Below are positions 43,048-53,387 of a DNA stretch of 64,000 nucleotides, piece after piece. The notes under the pieces were generated by a model. That model was not told the origin of the DNA. It made no database searches and was given only the letters and a program-made list of their open reading frames with translations. The DNA is from Verrucomicrobiota bacterium. GTDB lineage: Bacteria; Verrucomicrobiota; Verrucomicrobiia; JABWAM01. The stretch covers positions 23,665 to 87,664 of the forward strand of contig JAHFSY010000003.1 of assembly GCA_023269615.1 (NCBI GenBank). Direction: 5' to 3'. The position numbers and the translations under genes were made by a program. The stretch's first letter is position 1. Each line of letters opens with the position of its first letter.

Positions 43048-43890
43048 ATGAAACTCAAACTCGCCACCGCAGATTTCAGCTTTCCCCTTTTGCCCCATGA
43101 CAAGGTCCTCGACTTGATTGGAATGATGGAGTTCGACGGCATTGACGTCGGGCTTTTTGAAGGGCGCTCGCATTTATGGCCTTCGCGCGAATTCCGCAAT
43201 GTGAAGAAATCGGCGCGCGGCCTGAAACGCAAGGTCCAGGATCGTGGGCTGAAGGTGGCGGATGTGTTTTTGCAGATGGCGCCGGACTTCGTTCCCTTCG
43301 CCATCAACCACCCTGAGGCGGCGCGACGACGCAAGGCCCGCGATTGGTTTCTCAAGACGCTCGAATATGCGCGGGAGGCCGGCTGCCGTCACGTGACCTC
43401 GCTTCCAGGCGTGGAGTTCAAGAAGGAATCGAAGGCTGCCTCGCTGGATCGGTCGCGTGCCGAGCTCGCGTGGCGAGTTGCGGAGTCAAAAAAGGCGGGG
43501 GTTGTTTTTGGATTCGAGGCGCACGTGGGCTCTATTGTTCCCAATCCGAAGGAGGCGAAGCGACTGGTTGAGAGCGTGCCCGGCGCATCGCTTACACTCG
43601 ACTACACGCATTTCACGCGTGCGGGGCTTCGCGACTCGGTGGCGGAACCGCTCATCCAGCATGCGAGCCATTTCCATGTGCGCGGAGCGGCGAAGGGACG
43701 GCTGCAGGTGAACTTCAAGAAAAACGTGATTGATTACCGCCGCATCTTCAACGTGATGAAGAAGACGAATTACAAGGGTTACGTCGGAATCGAGTACGTG
43801 TGGATTGACTGGGAGCAGTGCAACGAGTCCGACAATCTCTCCGAAACAATTCAATACCGCGATTTCTTCCGCAAGCTCGCGAAAGCGTGA
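43048..43890 (+). CDS. Sugar-phosphate isomerase/epimerase-like TIM barrel (AP endonuclease 2 family)
   Basis: 280 residues; the ATG at 43048 has GGAG 7 nt upstream. Metal-ligand and barrel motifs: KLATADFSFPLLPHDKV, FDGIDVGLFEGR, REAGCRHVTSLPGVEF, VFGFEAHVGSI (Glu, His), LTLDYTHFTRAG (Asp, His), ASHFHVRGAAKG (His) and YVGIEYVW (Glu). This is the xylose-isomerase-like PF01261 fold. The substrate is not identifiable. Its stop codon directly abuts that of the following convergent gene. Confidence 0.87.
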   Translation: MKLKLATADFSFPLLPHDKVLDLIGMMEFDGIDVGLFEGRSHLWPSREFRNVKKSARGLKRKVQDRGLKVADVFLQMAPDFVPFAINHPEAARRRKARDWFLKTLEYAREAGCRHVTSLPGVEFKKESKAASLDRSRAELAWRVAESKKAGVVFGFEAHVGSIVPNPKEAKRLVESVPGASLTLDYTHFTRAGLRDSVAEPLIQHASHFHVRGAAKGRLQVNFKKNVIDYRRIFNVMKKTNYKGYVGIEYVWIDWEQCNESDNLSETIQYRDFFRKLAKA

Positions 43891-45066
43891 TCAGGGCGTG
43901 GGCTTGACCAGTTCGGCGAATGTGAACTTGCCTTCGTCAATCTTGATCACGACCAGGCCCTTGAGGGCGTTGCGGTCCTTGTCGATCGTGATCTTGTCGC
44001 TGACTCCCTGAAAATCCTTCGTTGCCGCGAGCGCGTCGCGAATGGCGCTGCCCTCCGTCTTCCCGGCACGTCGGATTGCGTCGAACAGAATATTGGCGGC
44101 GTCGTATCCAAGCACGGCCATGGAATCAGGAGCGCTCTGGTGCAGTTTTTTGAACTTCTCGACGAAGGAACGGACTTCGGGCCGCGGATCATCCTGGTGA
44201 TAATGCGTGCTGAAATAGCAGCCGTTGACCGCAGCGCCGCCGATCTCGGTGGTTTTTTCCGAGTCCCATCCATCGCCCCCGATGATCGGCTGGGTGATGC
44301 CGAGCTCCCGGGCCTGGATCGCCAGGAGAGCGCAGTCGGTGTAATATCCTGGCACGAAAATGATGTCCGGCTTGGCTTCACGGATGGTGGTGAGCTGGGG
44401 TTTGAATTCCTTATCGTTGGCCTGATAGCTCTCGTCGGCGACTATTTTCCCCCCCATCTTCGCGAACTCCTCCTTGATCACCTGGGCAAGGCCGACACTG
44501 TAAGCGCTATTCTTGTCAGTCAGGATCGCCCCGGTGCGGGCTTTCAGCGTGGCGAAGGCGAACTTTGAAATCACGGCTCCTTGGAATGGATCCACGAAAC
44601 ATGAACGGAAAATGTAATCGCCATTGCGCGTCACCTCGATGTTCGTGGACGCGGGCGAAAGCATGGGAATCTTGTTCTCCTGGCAAATAGGGGCTGCCGC
44701 CCTGCTGCAGGAGCTGGCCACCTCGCCAAGAATGGCGACCACATGGTCGCGCTTGATCAGCTTGAGCACGGCATTGTTGGCCTGCTTCGCATCGCCCTGG
44801 TCATCCTCGAGTAAAATCTTCACTTTTTTGCCGAGTATGCCGCCTTTGTCGTTGATCTCGTCCACGGCGATCATGATTCCCTTGTGTGTGCCTATTCCGA
44901 AGGTGGCCGTGCTGCCCGTCATGGAACCATATTCGCCAATGAGAATCTCATCGGACACCTTGGCGGCTGGCCTGACCGTAACATCTGTTGTGGATTCGGT
45001 CTTCTTGCCGCAGCCCGCCATCGCCACACACAACGCGAGTCCAAACCAACGCAGGAAAGTTTTCAT
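43891..45066 (-). CDS. Branched-chain-amino-acid-type ABC binding lipoprotein (LivK family)
   Basis: 391 residues. The lipoprotein signal ends AMAGCGKK. Type I periplasmic binding fold: IGEYGSMTGSTATFGIGTHK, NDKGGILGKKVKILLEDDQG, VVAILGEVASSCSRAAAPIC, QENKIPMLSPASTN, PGYYTDCALLAIQARELG and VLGYDAANILFDAIRRAGKT. The permease and ATPase genes (livHMGF) are not here; the gene upstream is a divergent alkaline phosphatase, so it is an orphan binding protein in this window. Confidence 0.9.
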   Translation of the reverse strand: MKTFLRWFGLALCVAMAGCGKKTESTTDVTVRPAAKVSDEILIGEYGSMTGSTATFGIGTHKGIMIAVDEINDKGGILGKKVKILLEDDQGDAKQANNAVLKLIKRDHVVAILGEVASSCSRAAAPICQENKIPMLSPASTNIEVTRNGDYIFRSCFVDPFQGAVISKFAFATLKARTGAILTDKNSAYSVGLAQVIKEEFAKMGGKIVADESYQANDKEFKPQLTTIREAKPDIIFVPGYYTDCALLAIQARELGITQPIIGGDGWDSEKTTEIGGAAVNGCYFSTHYHQDDPRPEVRSFVEKFKKLHQSAPDSMAVLGYDAANILFDAIRRAGKTEGSAIRDALAATKDFQGVSDKITIDKDRNALKGLVVIKIDEGKFTFAELVKPTP

Positions 45067-45161
45067 GAACTCTGGACTTATGCGAAATCGCCCATGCAGT
45101 CAAGGGCGCCGGCCTCAGGGCGAACTTGCGCAAGGCGACCGATTCAATTTAAACTTCGGCC

Positions 45162-46412
45162 GTGAAAAACCGCTGCGCTTTATGGATGTTGATGGCCGCC
45201 CTTTGCAGTCCGCTCTCCGCCGCGGAAAAAGTCCAATCACCCGAGGCGCCCGGCAAGGCGCGCAACGTGATCCTCTTCATTGGCGACGGACTGGGTATCA
45301 ACATGCTCTCCGCCGCGCGCGCGTATTCGGTCGGCGCAGATGGACGCCTGCAGATGGAACAGCTCCCGCACATGGCGCTCGCGCACACGTGCGCGGAGGA
45401 CAAGGCCGTCACGGATTCAGCCTCCTCCGCATCGTCGCTTGCGACGGGCTTCAAGGTGCCGTACCGAAGCCTGAACATCCGGGGGAACGGCAACCGCCCG
45501 GCGTTGATTTCCGAACTCGCCCATAAAAGCGGGCGTTCCGTGGGGATCGTCACCAACACGCGGCTCACCGACGCCACGCCCGCTGCGTTCTATGGCGACA
45601 CCAAGAACCGTTATAACGAGGTGGAACTCGTTCCCCAGCTCGTGGAATCGCATTTCGACGTCATCCTCGGCGGCGGGCTTGCATGGTTTCTCCCCAAGAC
45701 CACGCCTCCCGGCATCCGGGAGGACGGGCAGGACTACCTCGCCAAGGCGCGCGTGAAAGGCTGGGCGATCCTGCAGACGCGTGACGATCTGAAAAAGTCG
45801 GAACAACTTCCCGCCGGCTCGCGCCTGCTCGGAGTTTTTACTACGGATGACATGAGTTACGTGGATGAGAGGAAAGGCCGTCCGGCCGAACCCCCCCTCA
45901 CGGAGATGACGCTGGCGGCCATCCATCGCCTGTCCAAAAATCCGAAGGGTTATTTTCTCATGGTCGAGGGAGGGATGATTGACAAGGCGGAGCACAAGAA
46001 CTGGGCGTTGCGGTCGATCATGGAAACGCTGGAGTTCGACCAGACCATCGGGGCCGTCCTGCGCGAAGCGGGCAAGGACACCCTGGTGATCGTGACGGCG
46101 GACCACGAGACGGGAGGTTTTGCGTTGAGCGGTTCCCCGCCGCTTTCGTCGCATGGAAACGAACTTCTTGCGCGACAGCCCGATCAGGGCTTTCTCATGG
46201 GATGGACGAGCGGGCCGGGCGCGCTCCAAAAACAAAGCGTGGACTTTCTCGATCCAAACTTTCGACAGCCCGCCGCGCATTACACCTCCTCCGCGCTGCA
46301 CACCGCCAACGACGTCTTCGTGGCCGCCACGGGACCGGGCTCGGAGGATGTGCACGGCTTTTTCGACAACACCGAGATCTTCCGGATCATGAAGCGCGCG
46401 CTGGGTTTGTAG
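45162..46412 (+). CDS. Alkaline phosphatase, PhoA superfamily
   Basis: 416 residues with GTG start, signal peptide (WMLMAALCSPLSAAEKV). RNVILFIGDGLGINMLSAAR (metal site), the nucleophile Ser86 in AVTDSASSASSLATG, GVFTTDDMSY, LMVEGGMIDKAEHKN and VIVTADHETGGFAL carry the Zn/Mg ligands, with a late His in ALHTAND. Periplasmic phosphomonoesterase. No PhoB box was found in front of it. A short inverted sequence (GTAGGAGCCGTTGCC/GGCTACGGCC-like) follows the stop. Confidence 0.9.
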   Translation: MKNRCALWMLMAALCSPLSAAEKVQSPEAPGKARNVILFIGDGLGINMLSAARAYSVGADGRLQMEQLPHMALAHTCAEDKAVTDSASSASSLATGFKVPYRSLNIRGNGNRPALISELAHKSGRSVGIVTNTRLTDATPAAFYGDTKNRYNEVELVPQLVESHFDVILGGGLAWFLPKTTPPGIREDGQDYLAKARVKGWAILQTRDDLKKSEQLPAGSRLLGVFTTDDMSYVDERKGRPAEPPLTEMTLAAIHRLSKNPKGYFLMVEGGMIDKAEHKNWALRSIMETLEFDQTIGAVLREAGKDTLVIVTADHETGGFALSGSPPLSSHGNELLARQPDQGFLMGWTSGPGALQKQSVDFLDPNFRQPAAHYTSSALHTANDVFVAATGPGSEDVHGFFDNTEIFRIMKRALGL

Positions 46413-46477
46413 GAGCCGTTGCCAACGGCGACCGGGCCTTCGCCACGCCGAAGTGGCTACGGCCACGCAGGCGGGAA

Positions 46478-47794
46478 TCAGGGACTCCCCAGCATCCGTC
46501 CATTCTCCAGGCAATCGCCCAGCGAAATTCCGCCGCGATAATTTCCGAGCAGGTGTAGTCCTGGGAATTCACCTTCAGCCCGGACGCATGCGTCGAGCAG
46601 AAGTTGATGCCCCCGCTCGTATTGCGGGATCGCCCGCGGCCAGCGGACGATGTTCTGGAATGACGGGGCCGCCGTGATGCCCAGCAACGGGGTGAGATCG
46701 TTCACCACGGTCCGCACCATCGCCGCATCGTCGAGCGTCAGCGCCTCGCGGTCGAGCATGCCGCCCAGGAACGCGGTCAGCAGCACATGATTCTCCGGGG
46801 CGCGGCCCGGAAAAAGCGTGGAGGAAAATAAAACGCCCAGCGTGCGGATGCCCCGTGCGCGGCTGATGAGCGCGCCAAATCCATCGAGCGGATGACTCAC
46901 GCCCGCGCGGGGGAAACCAAGATGAATCACCGCCATCGGCGCCTGCGGAATTTGTTCGAGCGGCGCGATCTCAGGAAAAAACGGCGCCACGAGGCGCGCC
47001 GCCGCAACCGCATCCGTGGCCACGAAAACGCTGGAAGCTTCAAATTCACCCTGCCTGCTGACCACCCTGAAAACATTCCCCGATTTCTTCAGAGATTCGA
47101 CCGGTGCGGAAAGTTTGACTTCGTCTTCAAGCGGCGCGGCGAGTCCCGCCGCGAGCCCCGACAGGCCCGGCGGCCATGAAATCAGACGCCGCACGGATGG
47201 CCCGGATCGTCCCAGCTTGATTGCGCCGCGAATGAGGCTGCCGTGCGTCCGTTCCAGGCGATGCAACCTGGGAAGGGCATGGCGCACGATGAGGCGTTCG
47301 GGATCTCCCGCGTACACGCCCGACACAAATGGCCCGACCAGTTCGCGCAACGGTTCGTCGCCCAGGCGGCGGCGGACAAATTGCGCCAGCGTTTCGTCGT
47401 CATCGCAGCCGCCGGAAATGAATGGCTCCCGCATGAGACGCAGCTTGGCGCCCCACGAGATCACGCCGCTGGTGAGGAATGAGAGCGGCGAATCGGGCAG
47501 CGCGACGAGGCACCCGTCCTGGACCACGAAACGCTTGCGAGCGTGGGGTGAAGCGTCGAGTGCCGAATCCCACAACCCGGCTTTGCGAAGCAGCGTCTCC
47601 ACTTCCGGTGACGAAACCATCAGGGTGTTTGGCCCCCGCTCGCAAAGATATCCATCGACACGGACGCCATGCGCCGCCCCGCCCACGTGGTCATTGGCTT
47701 CGAGCACAAGGACGGAAGCTCCGCGCTTCTTGAGCGTCAGCGCCGCTGCAAGGCCGGACACCCCGGCGCCAATGATGATGACATCATGCTTCAT
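46478..47794 (-). CDS. hemY: Protoporphyrinogen oxidase, HemY type
   Basis: 438 residues from ATG 47794. FAD-binding Rossmann motif IIIGAGVSGLAAALTL at 6-21 and a following VLVLEANDHVGGAA; GVYAGDPERLIVRHALPRLH, FFPEIAPLEQIPQAPMAVIH, and the C-terminal GLHLLGNYRGGISLGDCLENG typical of HemY. It oxidises protoporphyrinogen IX to protoporphyrin IX, the step before ferrochelatase. hemH and hemN lie on the same strand 8 kb upstream, separated by the accessory island; the three were probably one cluster. Confidence 0.92.
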   Translation of the reverse strand: MKHDVIIIGAGVSGLAAALTLKKRGASVLVLEANDHVGGAAHGVRVDGYLCERGPNTLMVSSPEVETLLRKAGLWDSALDASPHARKRFVVQDGCLVALPDSPLSFLTSGVISWGAKLRLMREPFISGGCDDDETLAQFVRRRLGDEPLRELVGPFVSGVYAGDPERLIVRHALPRLHRLERTHGSLIRGAIKLGRSGPSVRRLISWPPGLSGLAAGLAAPLEDEVKLSAPVESLKKSGNVFRVVSRQGEFEASSVFVATDAVAAARLVAPFFPEIAPLEQIPQAPMAVIHLGFPRAGVSHPLDGFGALISRARGIRTLGVLFSSTLFPGRAPENHVLLTAFLGGMLDREALTLDDAAMVRTVVNDLTPLLGITAAPSFQNIVRWPRAIPQYERGHQLLLDACVRAEGEFPGLHLLGNYRGGISLGDCLENGRMLGSP

Positions 47795-48055
47795 TATTTT
47801 CTCGTCCGTGTTTATGACATCCCTCCACCCTTCCATCACTCCACTCCTGCGATCAATCCTCAAATCAGCTTTGCTCGAATCGTCAGAATGAGGCAAGGTT
47901 CAACTATGAGTCTGGACGGAGAAGGCGGCTGCCAGCAACCAAGCGATTTGTCAATTTCCTCAGTGACTGAGGAAATTGTAAAACCGGGGAGTCCCTGCTG
48001 CAAGGAGCGGCGCCCGCCCCCTTAAATGGTCCCCTGCCGAGAGGGAACCCAAAGT
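47795..48055. other. Intergenic region between hemY and the XRE gene, with a palindrome
   Basis: 261 bp without a supported gene. It contains the 27-nt palindrome at 47952-47978 and a C/G-rich stretch (GGAGCGGCGCCCGCCCCC) at 48004-48021. It is the left border zone of the accessory island. Confidence 0.6.
47952..47978. promoter_or_regulatory. 27-nt perfect palindrome
   Basis: CAATTTCCTCAGT, a central G, then ACTGAGGAAATTG: 13-nt arms without mismatch. It is about 160 bp upstream of hemY and about 80 bp beyond the 3' end of the XRE gene. The length and symmetry fit an operator, but a bidirectional terminator or an integration remnant is also possible. Confidence 0.6.
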
Positions 48056-48316
48056 TTAAAGCCCGCTGAGAAACGTTTTCCAGTTAATCCGCAGGGCACG
48101 GCGAATCCGTGCGGCGGTGGCCAGCAGGATATCGTTCTTCTTGTACTCGATGCGTTGGATGGTCAGTAATTCCACGGCTGAAAGATCGGCCAATCGCTGA
48201 GCCGACATGCCGATGCGATACCGGTGATGACGCACATTCCGGGCCAGGACAGCGCGGATCTTCTCCGGGGGAGGTCGCGGGACACCATGTGGAATAACCG
48301 GTTTTTTTCGTCGCAC
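48056..48316 (-). CDS. XRE-family helix-turn-helix regulator
   Basis: 86 residues. RNVRHHRYRIGMSAQRLADL, VELLTIQRIEYKKNDILLAT and AARIRRALRINWKTFL form a complete Cro/C1-type HTH. The R/K-rich start MRRKKPVIPHGVPRPPPEK is a flexible arm. It is transcribed away from the large secreted protein gene that starts 125 bp further on. By position it may control that gene. Confidence 0.82.
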   Translation of the reverse strand: MRRKKPVIPHGVPRPPPEKIRAVLARNVRHHRYRIGMSAQRLADLSAVELLTIQRIEYKKNDILLATAARIRRALRINWKTFLSGL

Positions 48317-48440
48317 GCGTGAATGCTATGCGACCATGTCCTGCAGTAGTTATATCCTACATGATCTAAAATTAATATTCGTCGAATGCGATCCGAAACC
48401 GCTTGACGCCGTATCCTCGGGTGTCTACGGCTTATGTCCC

Positions 48441-51400
48441 GTGGGAAAAATTTTCAAGAATCTGAACCCGCTGTCAGTTCTGAAGACGCTCCTGGTGACG
48501 CTGGTTTGTGCGTTCTTGATGGTGGGAGTGATTGCCCCGGTCTTTTCCCACCCGCCGACGCTTCCCGTTCCGGTTCCCATCGTGGCGCAGTACACATTGC
48601 CGAGCGATCTGGTGGAGGTGACCGACTCGCCCTTCTCTGGCATCGATCCCATCACCCATCTTCCAAGTGTCGTCGAAACGCGCAGCTCCAAGCTGAGGCT
48701 TTACCTTGTTCCCCAGGCATCTTCATGGCTGGCTCAAACACAGGAGATCAAGACGAGCGGTTCGGTGGCCAGTCCACTCCAGCCCCCGTTTTCATCTCGG
48801 CCTTCTATATCTCCGACGCCATTCCCAACGAACTCTATGAACGCCACGATCCATCGCATCGTCATCATCGAGGCTCGTATAGCGGCGGAAACCATGCAGA
48901 CCAGCTTCCGGCCACACGAGTCACGTGGAAGCAGGCCGATTCGTTCATGAGCTGGCTGGCGGAGACCGAAAGGGTTTCCACCAACGCTTTCAGAAAACCC
49001 CGTGAGATGGAATATGAAAAGGCAAGCCACGGAGGTCTGGACTGCTGTTTTCCATGGGGAGAAAGCGTCCCGGCTTCGATCAAGGCGGTCTATTCCCCCG
49101 ACCGCGCCATCGGGGTGACAGAAGGCGAAGCCTGTGGGTACGGGCTGCATTCGCCCACCGCGAACGTATTTTGTTGGACGGAGGATTGGATGGGGCCTTA
49201 TCCGAACACGCTGGCAGCCTTGGTCAACCCGAGAGGTCCACCGACCGGTAAGAAGAAAATTCTGCGTGGTGGAACCTGGTGGATCTATAACTTAAGTTTC
49301 CGCTGCGCCGACCGCTGGGAAGCCTTCCCGGATCTTGCCGATGACCATATTGGATTCAGAGTCGTGCACGATTTGCCCGTGCCCGCCGACATGCCGGTCT
49401 GGACGGGTCGGCCCCCGCTGGCTCCCAGGACAGCCACGAGATTCGCTTCGCTGGCAGCGGCGAACACATCGTCCAATTTCTGCATCGAGGAGGCCTATCG
49501 CGCGTTGCAGGCAAGGGCACAGATGGTGGGTTTCACCCTGACCTGGCCCGCTGCGAGCGCCGGCCCGGCCGATGCATACCCTCCCAATGGGTTTTATTGC
49601 GCTGATCTATCCAACGATCCGGTGCCGGGGACGTTCGCGACCAATCTGGTGCAGGCGCTTTTCAATCAACTGTCCACTGGAGGACTGCTCGACAATTTTG
49701 TGACCAATCAGAGCACAGAGCTGTTCCGCTACAGCACCAATTCCCTGCCATCCATCACCAAGTTGGATCCCACCAACTATCTGGCCCCCTTCCATGACCT
49801 GGCTGAGTTCATCCCGGAGTTGAAAACGATTCCTGTGACGTTGCCCGGCGTGGGGATCACGAGCGTTTCGGGCGGCCCATTGACCAATATGGAAAGCCGA
49901 TTGTCGATCATCACATCACCCTTTTTCCCCAATTGCGATGCACTGACCAATGCTGTGACGCATTTGTGGTTGAGCACCAACTGGACTTATTTCGGAGCCA
50001 ACGCGATCGGGGTTCATGCAAACATCCTCGTGGACCAGCCCACCCTCACCCCTCCCACAAACACGGGTCAATGGAGGGGCAACATGAGTACCAGGCGAGG
50101 AAAGCTGGGACGCGACCTGGCGGCCTATCCTGCGGGCAACTGGCCGGTGTACGCGTCGGTGAGTGGGACCAACGCGCCCAACGTGCCGCCGTTCCCTGTG
50201 GATGGCCAATTCCATTCCTTGGGAGAAAACGCGCTGGGCGGTCAGATCTGGGTTTCCAGCGCGAAATTTGCTGACGTCGGCGATACACCCCCGGTGTTTG
50301 TGTGCATCCCCGCGCCCACCAACGTGGTAGTAAGGTTCCCTTCCTTCACCGGCTGGGATTTAGGTGGCGTTGCAGCCATCACTTTTTCATTTACGAATGA
50401 AGTGACAGGTGAATGTCAGGGGTGCAAAGCCACCACGATCGTTTTCACCGACCCGGCCACCCTGACAAACAATTGGACTGTAGGCTCAACGAACCACATC
50501 GATGTAGCCGTGACGCGAGGCAATGTGGCCGTTGTGGATGGGCAGGTGAAGTTTGAACTGGTACCGTCAAGCCCCGTGCTTGGAGTGTTTTCCAACAACG
50601 TGACCACGTTGAATCTGGACGCTGAAGGCAAAGTACATACATACTTCCTGGCGCAGAACGGTGGGGTTGCGGACATCAAGGCCACAGGGCAGAATCTTAA
50701 AGACCCGAGCGACCACACCACGGCGCTCGACAACGTTTCGACCAATATCACGGTGAATATTTTAACGACAAAGTTGGGTGCAAAGAAGGTCGTTCACAAC
50801 GTGGGAGGAGCCGAATTGACTGATGCCGAGAAGAAAGACCCAGGGGCGTTTGTTCCTCTGAACAATGATGACGATGACTACAGCAGCACGGCCGCGTCCT
50901 TCGGTTGGGATTTTGAGCAGACGACCAACCCGGTCGTCGGGGAGGATGACATGCTGCCCATCGTGCTGCACAAAATTGATCCCGTTGCCTCGGGCGGAAA
51001 CTACACGCTGACGATTCCGGGCAATGTGAAAGTCTGGAAAAACAAGGAGAAGGGGACTGCCAATGCCGTGACAGGCTCAACGACCTTCAATGCCACAACG
51101 GACACCACGCTTTATGTGGAGGGGGTGGAGAGTGGCTCGGACGATTTGAAACTTAATTGGTCAGACGGGACAACCACTTTGAACGCGTGCGACAGCATCA
51201 AGGTCAATGTGTTTTTCTGGCTGGGGCCTCTGAATGTACCGGGATATTCCAAGCACCAGTACGCAGCCGCGCAGTCCCGGGTATTGCCGGGAAGTAAATG
51301 GGTCGCGCCGGTCGGTGGAGCGCTCTCGACCGGAGGAACGGGTCAATCCGACGTAAGAATCCTTTGGGGAGAAGGTCCCACCGTCGGGAAAGCGGTGTAT

Positions 51401-52255
51401 CAGGTCAATGCGAACTTCGTCTGGGATTTGCAGGTGAACGTGGTGAGAGTCCAGATACTCCCTCCGGGCCCGGATCAACCAAAGATCGTATACGAGCCAA
51501 ACAAGCCATTCCAATTTCCAGGCGAGCCCCGGTTGATAGAATCAAGTGTCGGCAACGGAATAGCTGCGGATGTGTCGGTCGGTCAGATCACGGGTCCGGA
51601 AGTCAATGGAAAGATCCGAGGGGTCAAGTTCATGGAGATGGGTTTCATCCAGACCTTTTTGCAGACAACGCGTCATGCTGAGTACAATGACACCAATCCG
51701 AAATTCATCAGGCGGTCCACTTTTGTGAACGGTACAAAATACATTGACTATATAACGGAGCAGGGCTTTCGAAGTGCTGCTCCGTGGATGGATAAACAAA
51801 ATTTTAGTAACAGGTACAATTCTGGATTCTTCTCATACATCAATTTCACTGCTGATCCGGCTGTTCCGATACCCGGCGCTCGATTTCGAGTGACCGATTC
51901 ACCGAGCTCAAATGGCACCGACCAACTCATAATACAAGCAGACGCAGTGGATCTGTTCAACATCGTCAGTGACTTCAATTTGCACTTTTGTGTCAGAACA
52001 AAGCAGGCGGTCAGCAATGCTGAAAGTCAATACACCGTCCGTTTGCAGGCGGATTGGAAGTTCGATGGATCGGGGGATATCAAGAGCAAGAAACCTGGTG
52101 AGTTCAAATATAAGGCCGACGCAAAATCGGGATGCACTGGCCCCAAAAATTTTGCGGTAAAGGTTGATGGCAACACGCCAGCAGTCATCAGTGATCCCCC
52201 AATCAACGATCTGTTGGAACACGATTTGGAGCCGGATCACTGGGAAACGAAGTGA
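48441..52255 (+). CDS. Giant secreted FGE/SUMF1-fold protein, frameshifted in a C-run
   Basis: About 1270 residues. The N-terminus lies in a different frame from the rest. Frame 1, from a GTG at 48441, gives a signal peptide (LKTLLVTLVCAFLMVGVIA) and runs to LYLVP at 48713. From there the FGE motif continues in frame 3 as PGIFMAGSNTGDQDERF, so one C is missing in CCCC at 48711-48714. The joined sequence LVPPGIFMAGSN is the standard FGE start. Next is the FGE-sulfatase domain up to about 49370 (ILRGGTWWIYNLSFRCADRW, DHIGFRVV). The remaining 960 residues are beta-rich, Thr/Asn-rich and unrecognised. The last 60 codons are repeated downstream (see 53201-53383 and 54320-54412). FGE-fold proteins are often ligand-binding rather than catalytic. 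Base composition is clearly more AT-rich than in flanking genes. Confidence 0.78.
52073..52255 (+). repeat. C-terminal tail repeat, unit 1 (in the large gene)
   Basis: 61 codons including the stop, GDIKSKKPGEFKYKADAKSG to EPDHWETK-stop. TGA is followed after 4 nt by the ATG of the next gene. Unit 2 lies 1128 bp downstream. Confidence 0.93.
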
Positions 52256-52259
52256 ACCC

Positions 52260-53189
52260 ATGATGCAGATGCTTAAGTCTATTGTTTACCTGCTGGCGTT
52301 GACGTTGCACGGGATGATGGCTGGGGACGGCCCGTCCATGATAGAATTGTTTCCAAAAACAAAAAGTTCATTTTTTGATGATCGGATCGTTGTCGAAGCC
52401 AAGGTGGTCAGCGTTGAGGGGGAAAAATCTCATGAAAAATGTGCGGTTAAAATCACCAAAGTGTATTGCGGCTCGAAGGATCTCGTTGGGACCACATTCA
52501 GCGATTACAACGCCCCGCTTCACATGTCACGGTTTGGTGCGATTCCCCTCCTAGTCGGAGAGACAGGGATTTGGACGTTGGTGAAAGGTGAACATGGATT
52601 GCAGCCCGCAGAAGCTCCCGGATTCCGGGTTAATCGCATCCGAAAACACATGGAGAGTTACTACGTTGACTACAGCCAATACCTTCAACTTGCTGACGAA
52701 ATTGGAAGGATATACCGCTTGAAGCCGGAGGAGCGTGTCCAGCAGGTCAAGGGTGCAGTGTACAGCGACGTCCCTACCATCGCGTATTGGGCTGCGAATA
52801 TTCTTCCATATTTCTTTGATGGTAAAGAGGCTGTTCGTGTGATGCGCGAGGTCAGAAAAACACCATTGAAAACGGTTGGCGCGACTCTTGCCGTGGACAA
52901 ATTCCTGTATGATTGGGATCCAGAAGCTTGGATCCCATCCAAAGAGCGCTTGGAAGATCTTCAACGTTGTGTGCGGTTAAAAATGACTCCGTGGGAAGGA
53001 CATGACCTCCTAAACGATCTCTGGTTGGAGATTGACGGGGATTTGGTTGATCATAAAACCGCTGTTCAATTACTCGAATCCGCCAGGGATAACTCCACGA
53101 TTGATGACGAGCGTAGAGAACGTTTTGGAGAATTTTTGGAGGAGTACTTGGCTAAATCGAAAGGCAGAGAGAAGGAGGAACGCCCCTGA
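52260..53189 (+). CDS. Secreted protein of the array, member 1
   Basis: 309 residues. The signal peptide MMQMLKSIVYLLALTLHGMM is shared with members 2 and 3. The mature part begins GDGPSMIELFP and contains DRIVVEAKVVSVEGEK, AVKITKVYCGSKDLVGTTFS and LLVGETGIWTLVKGEHG, which looks like an OB/NTR-type beta-domain. It is followed by an alpha-helical half (SKERLEDLQRCVRLK, AVQLLESARDNSTIDDERRE). I do not recognise the family. It starts 4 nt after the stop of the large gene, and no separate ribosome-binding site is seen, so translation is probably coupled. Confidence 0.8.
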   Translation: MMQMLKSIVYLLALTLHGMMAGDGPSMIELFPKTKSSFFDDRIVVEAKVVSVEGEKSHEKCAVKITKVYCGSKDLVGTTFSDYNAPLHMSRFGAIPLLVGETGIWTLVKGEHGLQPAEAPGFRVNRIRKHMESYYVDYSQYLQLADEIGRIYRLKPEERVQQVKGAVYSDVPTIAYWAANILPYFFDGKEAVRVMREVRKTPLKTVGATLAVDKFLYDWDPEAWIPSKERLEDLQRCVRLKMTPWEGHDLLNDLWLEIDGDLVDHKTAVQLLESARDNSTIDDERRERFGEFLEEYLAKSKGREKEERP

Positions 53190-53200
53190 CACCGCCATCC

Positions 53201-53383
53201 GGAGATATCAAGAGCAAGAAACCGGGTGAGTTCAAATATAAGCCCGACGCGAAGTCGGGATGCACTGGCCCCAACAATTTTGCCGTAAAGGTTGATGGCA
53301 GCGCGCCATCAATCATCAGCGATCCTCCAATCAACGATCTATTGAAACACGATCTGGAGCCGGATCACTGGGAAACAAAGTGA
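53201..53383 (+). repeat. C-terminal tail repeat, unit 2 (orphan)
   Basis: Encodes a full second copy of the tail, GDIKSKKPGEFKYKPDAKSG to EPDHWETK-stop. 53 of 60 residues are identical to unit 1 by my hand alignment. There is no start codon in frame between the previous stop codon (53153-53155) and the repeat, so it cannot be translated on its own. 10 of the 17 nucleotide differences from unit 1 are synonymous. Confidence 0.92.
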
Positions 53384-53387
53384 CCCC

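Noticed and set aside
48434..48710. Start of the giant gene in the same frame as its body (from 48434)
   Set aside because: This frame gives a Cys/Gly/Ser-rich nonsense N-terminus without signal peptide. The other frame gives a good signal peptide and joins to the FGE motif at the C-run.
20131..52255. Diversity-generating retroelement (four-helix-bundle protein resembling Avd, FGE/C-type-lectin-like protein as variable target)
   Set aside because: The two genes are 28 kb apart. No reverse transcriptase and no template/variable repeat pair is present in the window, and the four-helix protein matches the S23 IVS group.
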